This document shows, piece by piece, positions 18,183 through 25,625 of a stretch of DNA of 64,000 bases (positions are counted from its first letter, which is position 1; each line of letters starts with the position of its first letter). The notes beneath the pieces were generated by a model. It made no database searches. It was not told the origin of the DNA and was given only the letters and a program-made list of their open reading frames with translations. This DNA is from G963674665 sp964609625 (GTDB taxonomy: Bacteria; Desulfobacterota; Desulfovibrionia; Desulfovibrionales; Desulfovibrionaceae): the NCBI GenBank assembly GCA_964609625.1, contig CAZSRS010000001.1, forward strand, positions 248,001 through 312,000, read 5' to 3'. The translations under genes were made by a program, and so were the position numbers.

Positions 18183-18596
18183 ATGAGCACAGCGAACATC
18201 GTCACCCGACTTCCCAAGGGCGCAGACCTCCTGGAGGCCCTGCACGCACTCTGCGTGCAACACGGCATCGGACGCGGACAGGTCAGCCTCATCGGCGCCC
18301 TGGAAAAGGCCCGCCTCGGCTTCTACCTCCAGGACGAGCAGAAATATGTCAATCACGATGTGGACGAGCCGGTGGAGATCCTCTCGGGCCTCGGCAACGT
18401 CTCCATCAAGGACGGCAAACCCTTTGTCCACCTGCACTTGGTCCTTGGAAAACAGGACATGACCTGTTGCGGAGGGCATGCCCTGCCCGGCTGCCCCATC
18501 TTCGCCTGCGAGGTCTGCATCCTGCCCCTCGAGGGCGAGGCTCTGGAACGCGCCCTGGACAAGCCCACCGGCCTGCCTCTCTGGAGAGTCTTATGA
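18183..18596 (+). CDS. PCC-domain protein (DUF296 family)
   Basis: 137 residues from ATG 18183. It is a stand-alone PCC/PPC (DUF296) domain: an N-terminal strand-helix with GADLLEALHALCVQHGI, VHLHLVLGKQDM, and the conserved GGHALPGCPIFACEV segment that contributes metal ligands in this fold. Bacterial members have no firm function; some are called DNA-binding by analogy with plant AT-hook proteins, but no AT-hook is present. Its stop overlaps the start of the macro-domain gene (ATGA at 18593-18596), so the two are very likely translated together. Confidence 0.85.
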   Translation: MSTANIVTRLPKGADLLEALHALCVQHGIGRGQVSLIGALEKARLGFYLQDEQKYVNHDVDEPVEILSGLGNVSIKDGKPFVHLHLVLGKQDMTCCGGHALPGCPIFACEVCILPLEGEALERALDKPTGLPLWRVL

Positions 18597-19153
18597 ACGA
18601 TTCGCGCTGGTCTTTCGGTGCCGGCTCCCTGGAGCTTGTCCAGGGCGACATCACCAAGGCCGACCACGATGCCGTTGTCAACGCGGCCAATGCCGAACTC
18701 GCTGGTGGGGGCGGTGTCGACGGTGCCATCCATGCCGCGGCCGGATACGCGGACCTGCAGCACGCCTGCCGGGAGATCATCGCCAAGCGTGGCGTTCTGG
18801 CTCCTGGCGAGGCCGTGCTCACCCCCGGCTTCAGGCTGCAAGCGCGGTACATCATCCACACCGTGGGCCCGGTCTGGCAGGGCGGGAAACATGGCGAGGA
18901 AGCGGCCCTCCGCGCCGCCTACGCCAATTCCCTGGCCCTGGCCCAGGAGCACGGGCTCGCATCGGTGGCCTTTCCAGCCATCAGTTGCGGCGTTTACGGC
19001 TACCCTGTAGGGCTCGCGGCCCGCATCGCGCTGGACACACTTCGAAAGGGACTTGTTCGGGGCCTTGTGACTCGCGTGAGCGTCATTCTGTTCAGCAATG
19101 AAGCTCTGCGCGACTGGAGTGAAGCGGCCGTGGAACTCTTCGACGCTTCCTGA
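18593..19153 (+). CDS. Macro-domain protein (ADP-ribose-binding / deacetylase type)
   Basis: 186 residues from ATG 18593, one complete macro domain. The hallmark VVNAANAELAGGGGVDGAI (about residues 26-44) carries the catalytic Asn and Asp region of the MacroD/YmdB group, and the second loop is AISCGVYGYP. Such proteins remove O-acetyl from O-acetyl-ADP-ribose or ADP-ribose from Asp/Glu side chains. The four-base overlap with the PCC gene implies coupled expression and perhaps a shared ADP-ribose or nucleotide-related role, which is inference. Confidence 0.92.
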   Translation: MNDSRWSFGAGSLELVQGDITKADHDAVVNAANAELAGGGGVDGAIHAAAGYADLQHACREIIAKRGVLAPGEAVLTPGFRLQARYIIHTVGPVWQGGKHGEEAALRAAYANSLALAQEHGLASVAFPAISCGVYGYPVGLAARIALDTLRKGLVRGLVTRVSVILFSNEALRDWSEAAVELFDAS

Positions 19154-19263
19154 ATCAGATTCGGACAGGGGTTATCGCAAGTGCAAGGCGGAGCATGCCT
19201 CTCCACGGCGGCAACCCGATCAACCCGCGGCCTTGACCCGCGGCAGACGCGAGTATTGACATC

Positions 19264-19803
19264 ATGGAAATGCACGGCACGACGATACTGACCGTCCGCG
19301 ACGACAAGGGCGTGGCCATGGCTGGAGACGGCCAGGTCACCCTTGGACAGAGCGTGGCCATCAAGCACGGCGCCCGCAAGGTCCGCCGCATATACAAGGA
19401 CAGTGTCCTGGCCGGATTCGCCGGCGCCACGGCCGACGCCTTCACCCTGTTCGAACGCTTCGAGGCCAAGCTCGAGGAATTCAACGGCAACCTGGTGCGC
19501 GCCAGCGTGGAACTGGCCAAGGAATGGCGCAAGGACAAGTACTTGCGCAGGCTCGAAGCCATGCTCGCCGTGGCCGACCACTCCAACATTCTGCTGCTCG
19601 GCGGCACGGGCGACGTCATCGAACCCGACGACGGCATCCTGGGCATCGGCTCGGGCGGCCCCTTTGCCCTGGCAGCGGCCCGCGCCCTGGCCCGGCACAG
19701 TACCCTCGGCGCCGGCGAAATCGCCATGCAGGCCATGCGCATCACCGCGGAAATCTGCGTCTACACCAACGACCAGATCGTGCTCGAAACCCTGGAACGC
19801 TGA
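19264..19803 (+). CDS. hslV: ATP-dependent protease subunit HslV
   Basis: 179 residues. The threonine-protease signature HGTTILTV lies at 4-11; processing before the first Thr would expose the nucleophile. GDGQVTLG, GFAGATADAFTLFERFE and GIGSGGPFALAAARAL match HslV throughout. HslV forms a double hexamer that degrades proteins unfolded by the HslU ATPase. No hslU is nearby; the next gene is ispE, 16 bases downstream. No ribosome site stands out before ATG 19264. Confidence 0.95.
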   Translation: MEMHGTTILTVRDDKGVAMAGDGQVTLGQSVAIKHGARKVRRIYKDSVLAGFAGATADAFTLFERFEAKLEEFNGNLVRASVELAKEWRKDKYLRRLEAMLAVADHSNILLLGGTGDVIEPDDGILGIGSGGPFALAAARALARHSTLGAGEIAMQAMRITAEICVYTNDQIVLETLER

Positions 19804-19819
19804 TCTCGGGGCCGCGCTC

Positions 19820-20731
19820 ATGCCACTGGACCCAATACCTCGGGACGCGGGAGTGGTCTTCACCCTGCGCCCCGGATGCAAGCTGAACCTCTGGCTGCGC
19901 ATCCTTTCGCGCCGGCCGGACGGCTACCACGAGTTGGACACCCTGTTCTACCCCCTTGCCGAACCCAGCGACGTGTTGCGGGTTGTAGTACGCCCCTCGG
20001 GGCTGGGCCTGCGCCTGCATTGCACTGACCCGGTCCTGGCCACGGCGGACAACCTCGTGTCGCGGGCCTACAGGACCATGCTCCAGGCCACGGGGAGCCT
20101 CCCCCCCCTCGATGTCCATCTGGACAAACGCGTGCCCATGGGCGCGGGACTCGGCGGCGGCAGCGCGGACTGCGCCGCCATACTCTCCTGTTGCAACGAA
20201 CTCGCCGGGGAGCGCCGCCTGCCCCCTGAAACATTGACTGAACTGGCCACCGGTCTAGGCGCGGACGTGCCCTTTTTCCTGCAACCACATCCTGCCCACG
20301 CCCGGGGCATCGGCGAAGTCCTGCGCCCAATGCCCTGGATCAGGGAGCGGCTCGCCGGTTTGTGGCTGGTGCTGGCGTGCCCCCAGGTTCAGGTCTCCAC
20401 TTCCTGGGCCTACCAGACTTGGGACTCCCTCGAGGCGGACGGAAAGGCCGATGCCGCACACGACACCTTGACAAGCGCAATGGCAACGGATATGAGGCTC
20501 TTTTGTTTCGAAACGCTTCTCCTGGCGAACGATTTCGAATCCGTTGTTTTTCCGCAGTACCCGGAACTCCGCGCCCTCAAAGAGGGCCTACTCAGGCAGG
20601 GGGCGGTCGCAGCCTGCATGAGCGGCAGCGGATCGAGCGTCTTCGGTTTTTTTCGCCTGGAAGACCGCGCCAGGGATGCGTGCCGAATGCTCCGCCAGGC
20701 GGGCGTGAGTGTTTATCTGCATGGTTGTTGA
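19820..20731 (+). CDS. ispE: 4-diphosphocytidyl-2-C-methyl-D-erythritol kinase
   Basis: 303 residues from ATG 19820. GHMP-kinase signatures: CKLNLWLRILSRRPDGYHEL at the N-terminus, the phosphate loop PMGAGLGGGSADCAA, LGADVPFFL and the C-terminal MSGSGSSVFG. It phosphorylates CDP-methylerythritol in the non-mevalonate isoprenoid pathway. The stop lies 3 bases before the mature tRNA-Gln, so tRNA processing would cut right at the end of this message. Confidence 0.95.
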   Translation: MPLDPIPRDAGVVFTLRPGCKLNLWLRILSRRPDGYHELDTLFYPLAEPSDVLRVVVRPSGLGLRLHCTDPVLATADNLVSRAYRTMLQATGSLPPLDVHLDKRVPMGAGLGGGSADCAAILSCCNELAGERRLPPETLTELATGLGADVPFFLQPHPAHARGIGEVLRPMPWIRERLAGLWLVLACPQVQVSTSWAYQTWDSLEADGKADAAHDTLTSAMATDMRLFCFETLLLANDFESVVFPQYPELRALKEGLLRQGAVAACMSGSGSSVFGFFRLEDRARDACRMLRQAGVSVYLHGC

Positions 20732-20734
20732 TTC

Positions 20735-20810
20735 TGGGGTGTCGCCAAGTTGGTAAGGCAACGGGTTTTGGTCCCGTCATTCGAGGGTTCGAATCCTTCC
20801 GCCCCAGCCA
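20735..20810 (+). tRNA. tRNA-Gln (anticodon TTG)
   Basis: A 76-base cloverleaf with encoded CCA. The acceptor stem TGGGGTG pairs with CGCCCCA and the discriminator is G. The anticodon stem ACGGG/CCCGT encloses loop TTTTGGT, placing anticodon TTG at 20768-20770. The T-loop GGTTCGAATCC is standard. It lies between ispE and prs on the same strand. Confidence 0.97.
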
Positions 20811-20891
20811 TTATTTTGAGATCAGGCCTTCCGGCCGTGTGCAGACACCGTGCCGGAATCCACCTGAACCACTGATCCGGATGATGAGTTC

Positions 20892-21830
20892 ATGCACCGC
20901 GATTTACAGATTGTGACCGGCACCGCCAATCCTGAATTGGCTCAGGCCATCTGCAACCACCTCGGATGCCGACTGGCTCCCGCATCCCTTGAAACCTTCA
21001 GCGACGGCGAACTGCGCATCGAGATCGGCGCCAATGTCCGCGGCGACGACGTCTTCGTCGTGCAGCCCACCTGCGCGCCGGTCAACGACAACCTCATGCA
21101 GCTCTGCCTGATCCTGGACGCCCTCAAGCGCGCCAGCGCCGGCCGGGTCACCGCGGTGGTTCCCTATTACGGGTACGCGCGCCAGGATCGTAAAGTCCTG
21201 CCCAGGGCGCCCATCAGCGCGAAAATGGTGGCCGACTTCCTGACCATCGCCGGCATGAGCCGCATGATCACCATCGATCTCCACGCCGGGCAGATCCAGG
21301 GTTTTTTCGACATTCCCGTGGACAACCTCTATGCCTTGCCCGTCTTTCTCGAGTACCTGCGCCAAATCGAAGACGAGATCGTGATCATCTCGCCGGACGC
21401 CGGCGGCACCGAAAGGGCGCGCCATTACGCAAAACGCCTGAAGGCCAGCCTGGCCATCATCGACAAGCGCCGTGACGAACCGAACAAGGCCAAGGCAATG
21501 CACCTTATCGGCGACGTCGATGGCAAGGTCGCCGTGGTGGTGGATGACATGATCGACACCGCGGGTACCATGGTCGCCTCGGCCGAAGTGCTCATGAACA
21601 ACGGAGCCAAGAACGTCATCGCCTGCGCCACGCATCCCGTGCTCTCCGGCCCCGCCATCAAGCGCATCTCCGACTCGGCCTTCAGCGAAGTCGTGGTCAC
21701 CAATACCATCCCCGTCGAGGATAAAATCGCCAGCTGTCCCAAGCTCAAAGTCATGTCCGTCGCCGGATTGCTGGCCAAGGCCATTCACAACATCCACACG
21801 GATTCGTCCATAAGCGTACTTTTTGTCTGA
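20892..21830 (+). CDS. prs: Ribose-phosphate pyrophosphokinase
   Basis: 312 residues, standard length. Diagnostic segments: VVPYYGYARQDRKVLPRAPI (ATP-binding flexible loop), TIDLHAGQIQGFFDIPVDNL, and the PRPP loop VVVDDMIDTAGTM. It makes PRPP from ribose-5-phosphate and ATP for nucleotide, histidine and tryptophan synthesis. It follows tRNA-Gln and precedes rplY by 56 bases. The ribosome site before ATG 20892 is poor. Confidence 0.97.
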   Translation: MHRDLQIVTGTANPELAQAICNHLGCRLAPASLETFSDGELRIEIGANVRGDDVFVVQPTCAPVNDNLMQLCLILDALKRASAGRVTAVVPYYGYARQDRKVLPRAPISAKMVADFLTIAGMSRMITIDLHAGQIQGFFDIPVDNLYALPVFLEYLRQIEDEIVIISPDAGGTERARHYAKRLKASLAIIDKRRDEPNKAKAMHLIGDVDGKVAVVVDDMIDTAGTMVASAEVLMNNGAKNVIACATHPVLSGPAIKRISDSAFSEVVVTNTIPVEDKIASCPKLKVMSVAGLLAKAIHNIHTDSSISVLFV

Positions 21831-21886
21831 TTTCCGCCACGGCCACCAATTATTGGAGCGGTTCAGGCACCCCAAGGAGATATGTC

Positions 21887-22504
21887 ATGAGTGAAATTAT
21901 GCAACTGCCCGTTGAAAAACGGGAAACCACCGGCAAGGGACCTAACCGCAGACTGCGCGGCAAGGGTCTGGTGCCCTGCGTCTATTATGACGGCGCCGGC
22001 AACAACTTCCCGGTCCAGATTACCGAACTGGCTCTGGAAAAGGCCTATGAGAAGCTGGGCAGTACACAGGTCTTTGAAATGTCCATCGCGGGCAGTGACG
22101 AGAAGCGTCCCGCCTTGTTCTGGAAGGTCCTGCGCGACCCCGTGAAGGGCCACCTCGTGCATGTGGATTTCTACGGCGTGGACCTGACCAAGATCATCAG
22201 GGTGGACGTCCCCCTGGAAATCCAGGGCCTTGCCAAGGGCGTCAAGAACCAAGGCGGCGTGTTAGAAGTCTACCGCGACCACGTCTCCGTGGAATGCCTG
22301 CCTATGAACATCCCGGAGAGCATCGTCATCGACGTCACCGGCCTGGGCCTCAACCAGAACGTCCATGTCAGCCAATTGCCCGTCCCCGGCCACCTGAAGG
22401 TCATTTTTGACGAGGACTTCGCCGTGGTCGGCGTCTCCGCCAAGTCTGCCGAGGACAAGCTCGAGACGGCGGAAGCCCCAGCCGCTGGCGCGGTTGCGGA
22501 GTAA
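21887..22504 (+). CDS. rplY: 50S ribosomal protein L25/general stress protein Ctc
   Basis: 205 residues, the long (CTC) form with an L25 N-terminal domain, about 1-95, and a C-terminal TL5-type beta domain. KRETTGKGPNRRLRGKGLVP is the classic L25 start, and VHVDFYGVDLTK follows. It binds 5S rRNA. A strong AAGGAGAT site precedes ATG 21887. A good terminator (22532-22570) follows. Confidence 0.95.
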   Translation: MSEIMQLPVEKRETTGKGPNRRLRGKGLVPCVYYDGAGNNFPVQITELALEKAYEKLGSTQVFEMSIAGSDEKRPALFWKVLRDPVKGHLVHVDFYGVDLTKIIRVDVPLEIQGLAKGVKNQGGVLEVYRDHVSVECLPMNIPESIVIDVTGLGLNQNVHVSQLPVPGHLKVIFDEDFAVVGVSAKSAEDKLETAEAPAAGAVAE

Positions 22505-22531
22505 TTACCCATCGCCGTACCATGACACCCC

Positions 22532-22570
22532 GCCGGACTCCGCGGTGTACCGTGGAGTCCGGCTTTCTTG
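22532..22570 (+). terminator. Rho-independent terminator after rplY
   Basis: GCCGGACTCC (22532-22541) pairs perfectly with GGAGTCCGGC (22554-22563), and the stem is followed by TTTCTTG. It lies between rplY and pth and ends 37 bases before the pth start. Confidence 0.88.
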
Positions 22571-22606
22571 AATGCTTTGCGCCCCAGGGGCCATCCTTCA
22601 CCCAGC

Positions 22607-23224
22607 ATGGAACTCTCAAGCCTCGTCGCGGGACTGGGCAACCCTGGAAACCGCTACCGCGACACACGCCACAACTTCGGCTTCATGCTCGCCGACGCCC
22701 TCGTCCGTGCCGGTCGGGAGGTACGTGCGTTGAGCATGGGAAGCGGCACTACCAAACTCTGCGAACTCCAGCGTGTCACCATGCACGACGGGAGAACGCA
22801 ATGGCTGATCTGCAAGCCATTGACATACATGAATGACAGTGGACGCGCCGTGGCCAGGGCCAGTCAGTATTTCAAGATCCCCATCGACGATATCCTGGTG
22901 CTCCACGACGAGATCGACCTGCCTTTGGGACGCATCAAACTCAAACGCGGCGGCGGTAACGCCGGCCACAACGGCTTGAAATCCATCACGCAGCACCTCG
23001 GCAGCCCCGACTTTATCAGGCTCAGGCTGGGTGTGGGCAAACCGCGGCACCCAGGGCAAGAACCCCGTGATTACGTACTCAGCCCTTTTACCGGCGCTGA
23101 ACAGGATCTGGTGAAAATCGTTCTCGAGGCGGCGATCCAGGGCTTGCGCATATACTGCGACCAGGGCTTTCTCGCTGCGCAACAGTTCCTGAACGGTTTT
23201 TCCCCTCCAGACGCGAGTGAATGA
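22607..23224 (+). CDS. pth: Peptidyl-tRNA hydrolase
   Basis: 205 residues from ATG 22607. Signatures are GLGNPGNRYRDTRHNFGF with catalytic His22, KPLTYMNDSG and LHDEIDLPLGRIKLKRGGG. It releases peptides from stalled peptidyl-tRNA. No clear ribosome site precedes the start; a TTG at 22568 is in frame but falls inside the rplY terminator tail. The gene pairs functionally with rplY, as in many bacteria. Confidence 0.95.
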   Translation: MELSSLVAGLGNPGNRYRDTRHNFGFMLADALVRAGREVRALSMGSGTTKLCELQRVTMHDGRTQWLICKPLTYMNDSGRAVARASQYFKIPIDDILVLHDEIDLPLGRIKLKRGGGNAGHNGLKSITQHLGSPDFIRLRLGVGKPRHPGQEPRDYVLSPFTGAEQDLVKIVLEAAIQGLRIYCDQGFLAAQQFLNGFSPPDASE

Positions 23225-23314
23225 GGGCATGGACAGAAAGTCCGCTTTCAGGTATCAAGAAGGAAGTGCTTCCGCCTCTTCATTGTGCCGCCCTTCCCCA
23301 AGGAGCCCAGTTAG

Positions 23315-23827
23315 GTGTTTGTCGTCGGCCAACTCGTCGTATACCCTGCCCAAGGCGTGGGCAAAGTAGAGCGCATCGAAAACCAGGAAATCGCCGGTTC
23401 GACCGCTGAATTCTACATCGTGCGCATACTGAGCAACAACGTCACACTCATGGTGCCCGTGAAAAATGCGCGCAACGTGGGGTTGCGTCCCGTGTGCGAC
23501 GCCGGAAAAGGCAACGACATCCTCGAGGCCCTCAAGGATCGCTCGGACTTCATGGGTTACTCTGGGCAGAATTGGAACAGGCGTTACCGCGAGTATTCCG
23601 AGAAACTGAAGAGCGGCGAACTCTCGGACGTGGCCTATGTCCTGAAGGAGTTGCTGCTTATCGGCAAGGATAAGGAATTGTCCTTTGGTGAACGTCGCCT
23701 CCTGGAGCAGGCCATGACCCTGATCACCATGGAGTTGGCGTATGCTCTTGAAAAAACTCAAGATTCCATCAAGGAAACCATTGAAACGCTGTTCGCCGAC
23801 GTGCTGCAACCCGCGGAAGAAAAGTGA
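23315..23827 (+). CDS. CarD family transcriptional regulator
   Basis: 170 residues from GTG 23315, preceded by AAGGAG nine bases upstream, which decides the start. The N-terminal RNA-polymerase-interacting domain shows FVVGQLVVYPAQGVGKVERI and VTLMVPVKNA. A helical C-terminal domain (about 70-165) contains NWNRRYREYSEKLKSG and ELSFGERRLLEQAMTLI. CarD proteins bind the RNA polymerase beta subunit and stabilise open promoter complexes. It lies between pth and rho. Confidence 0.93.
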   Translation: MFVVGQLVVYPAQGVGKVERIENQEIAGSTAEFYIVRILSNNVTLMVPVKNARNVGLRPVCDAGKGNDILEALKDRSDFMGYSGQNWNRRYREYSEKLKSGELSDVAYVLKELLLIGKDKELSFGERRLLEQAMTLITMELAYALEKTQDSIKETIETLFADVLQPAEEK

Positions 23828-24212
23828 AAAAGCGCTTGCCATCCCTCGGGGAATCAGCTATTGGCCTGTTCCAGCACGTCTTTCAAGGCATTGTTTCCTG
23901 ATACCCTTGCAGCGAAGACGCACGCTTGTACTGATATATCCCCAAATTCAAGGCTAGGCGAAGCGTTATTTTCGTTCTTCGTTTCCCAGTATTTTATTAC
24001 TGCAAGTACACCAGTTCTTTGTTCTCCACGTCACGGGCCGCGGATACGCTGCGCGCTGACTACGCTGTGGAATCTCACATCGCCCTGGGCGATGACGCGA
24101 CTTGCTCATGCCTGTCTGTCATTGGGCATACGACTTTCTCTCCAACAACCTCAATCAGGATAGTGGACTTATGCGGCAAGGTAAAGGCGCCAAACAGAAT
24201 ACGGACAACATA
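23828..24212 (+). promoter_or_regulatory. Long rho upstream region
   Basis: 385 bases without a gene between the carD-type gene and rho. The first half is relatively A/T-rich. A perfect inverted repeat CATCGCC-CTG-GGCGATG lies at 24078-24094. A long untranslated leader fits the known autoregulation of rho by attenuation in other bacteria, but I see no clear promoter or terminator to prove it. Confidence 0.4.
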
Positions 24213-25460
24213 ATGAACCTTTCGGAACTCAAGACCAAGAGCATGCCTGAACTCATGGCCTTGGCGAAAGAGTTCAACATCGACAACCCCAGCAGCCTGC
24301 GCAAACAGGAATTGATCTTCACCCTTCTGCAGAGCTGTGTTTCCCAGGACGGCGCCATCTTCGGCGAAGGTGTCCTGGAAATCCTGCCCGACGGCTTCGG
24401 CTTCCTGCGCTCCCCCATGTACAGCTACATGCCAGGCCCCGATGACATCTACGTCTCTCCGTCACAGATCAGGCGCTTCGGGCTGCGCAAGGGCGATGTC
24501 GTCTCCGGCCAGATCCGCCCTCCAAAAGAGGGAGAGCGCTATTTCGCCTTGCTACGCGTCAATGAAATCGGCTTCATGACGCCGGAGAACTCCAAGCAGC
24601 TCGTGCTCTTCGACAACCTCACGCCCATCTATCCCGACCGCCGCTTCGGCATGGAAAACGGCGCGGAAAATTACTCGGGGCGCGTCATCGACCTTCTCGC
24701 CCCCATCGGTTGCGGACAACGCGGTCTCATCGTCGCCCCCCCGCGCACCGGCAAGACCATGCTCCTGCAGACCATCGCCAATTCCATCACTTCCAACCAC
24801 CCCGACGTTTACCTCATCGTCCTGCTCATCGACGAACGACCCGAAGAAGTCACCGACATGGAGCGCACCGTCAAGGCCGAAGTCATCAGCTCCACCTTCG
24901 ACGAACCGCCCCAGCGCCATGTGCAGGTCGTGGAGATGGTCCTGGAAAAGGCCAAACGCCTGGTGGAGCGCAAGCGCGACGTGGTCATCCTCCTGGACTC
25001 CATCACCCGGCTGGGGCGCGCCTTCAACGCCGTGACCCCCTCCTCGGGGCGCGTGCTCTCCGGCGGCCTCGACGCCAACGCCCTGCAACGCCCCAAGCGA
25101 TTCTTCGGCGCGGCGCGAAACATCGAGGAAGGCGGCAGCCTGACCATCATCGCCACCGCGCTCATCGATACCGGCTCGCGCATGGACGAGGTCATCTTCG
25201 AGGAGTTCAAGGGTACCGGCAACATGGAAATCTACCTCGACCGCCATCTCGCGGAAAAGCGCGTCTACCCGGCCATCGACATCAACCGCTCCGGAACGCG
25301 TAAGGAAGAACTCCTGCTTTCCGAAGAGGTGCTCAACAAGGTCTGGATCCTGCGCAAGGTGCTCTCGCCCATGAACTCCATCGACAGCATGGAATTCCTG
25401 CTGGACAAGATGAAAGGCACCAAGAACAACAGGGAATTCCTGTTGACCATGAACAAGTAG
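24213..25460 (+). CDS. rho: Transcription termination factor Rho
   Basis: 415 residues from ATG 24213 (MNLSELKTKSMPELMALAKE); an in-frame ATG at 24171 would add 14 residues. Rho N-domain and cold-shock RNA-binding domain (EGVLEILPDGFGFLRSP, DDIYVSPSQIRRFGLRKGD) are followed by the ATPase with Walker A VAPPRTGKTMLLQ and LLIDERPEEVTDM. It is the hexameric RNA helicase that ends transcripts. A GC-rich hairpin lies just downstream. Confidence 0.97.
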   Translation: MNLSELKTKSMPELMALAKEFNIDNPSSLRKQELIFTLLQSCVSQDGAIFGEGVLEILPDGFGFLRSPMYSYMPGPDDIYVSPSQIRRFGLRKGDVVSGQIRPPKEGERYFALLRVNEIGFMTPENSKQLVLFDNLTPIYPDRRFGMENGAENYSGRVIDLLAPIGCGQRGLIVAPPRTGKTMLLQTIANSITSNHPDVYLIVLLIDERPEEVTDMERTVKAEVISSTFDEPPQRHVQVVEMVLEKAKRLVERKRDVVILLDSITRLGRAFNAVTPSSGRVLSGGLDANALQRPKRFFGAARNIEEGGSLTIIATALIDTGSRMDEVIFEEFKGTGNMEIYLDRHLAEKRVYPAIDINRSGTRKEELLLSEEVLNKVWILRKVLSPMNSIDSMEFLLDKMKGTKNNREFLLTMNK

Positions 25461-25473
25461 CACGCCTTTTCCC

Positions 25474-25495
25474 GGAGGGGGCCCCGGCCCCCTCC
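25474..25495 (+). terminator. GC-rich hairpin after rho
   Basis: GGAGGGGGCC pairs with GGCCCCCTCC around a minimal loop, 13 bases past the rho stop. There is no T-run after it, so it may be a processing or Rho-linked 3' end rather than an intrinsic terminator. Confidence 0.45.
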
Positions 25496-25552
25496 GCCAC
25501 ACTCCCCACCCCTATCCGCTCCCCACGGCCAGATTCCGCTGACAATTGGCGG

Positions 25553-25580
25553 TTGCGCTTGGCCGCGGACTTGCTATGCT
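25553..25580 (+). promoter_or_regulatory. Candidate promoter for the aldehyde oxidoreductase gene
   Basis: TTGCGC (25553-25558) and TATGCT (25575-25580) are spaced by 16 bases, 45 bases before ATG 25626. Only three bases of the -35 box match consensus. Confidence 0.4.
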
Positions 25581-25625
25581 GCGCTGGACACGTGCGCCTG
25601 ATACACAACCAGCACAGGAGCGAGC

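Noticed and set aside
17726..18592. A long frame leading into the macro-domain gene
   Set aside because: It runs out of frame through the M48 and PCC genes; the macro domain starts naturally at ATG 18593.
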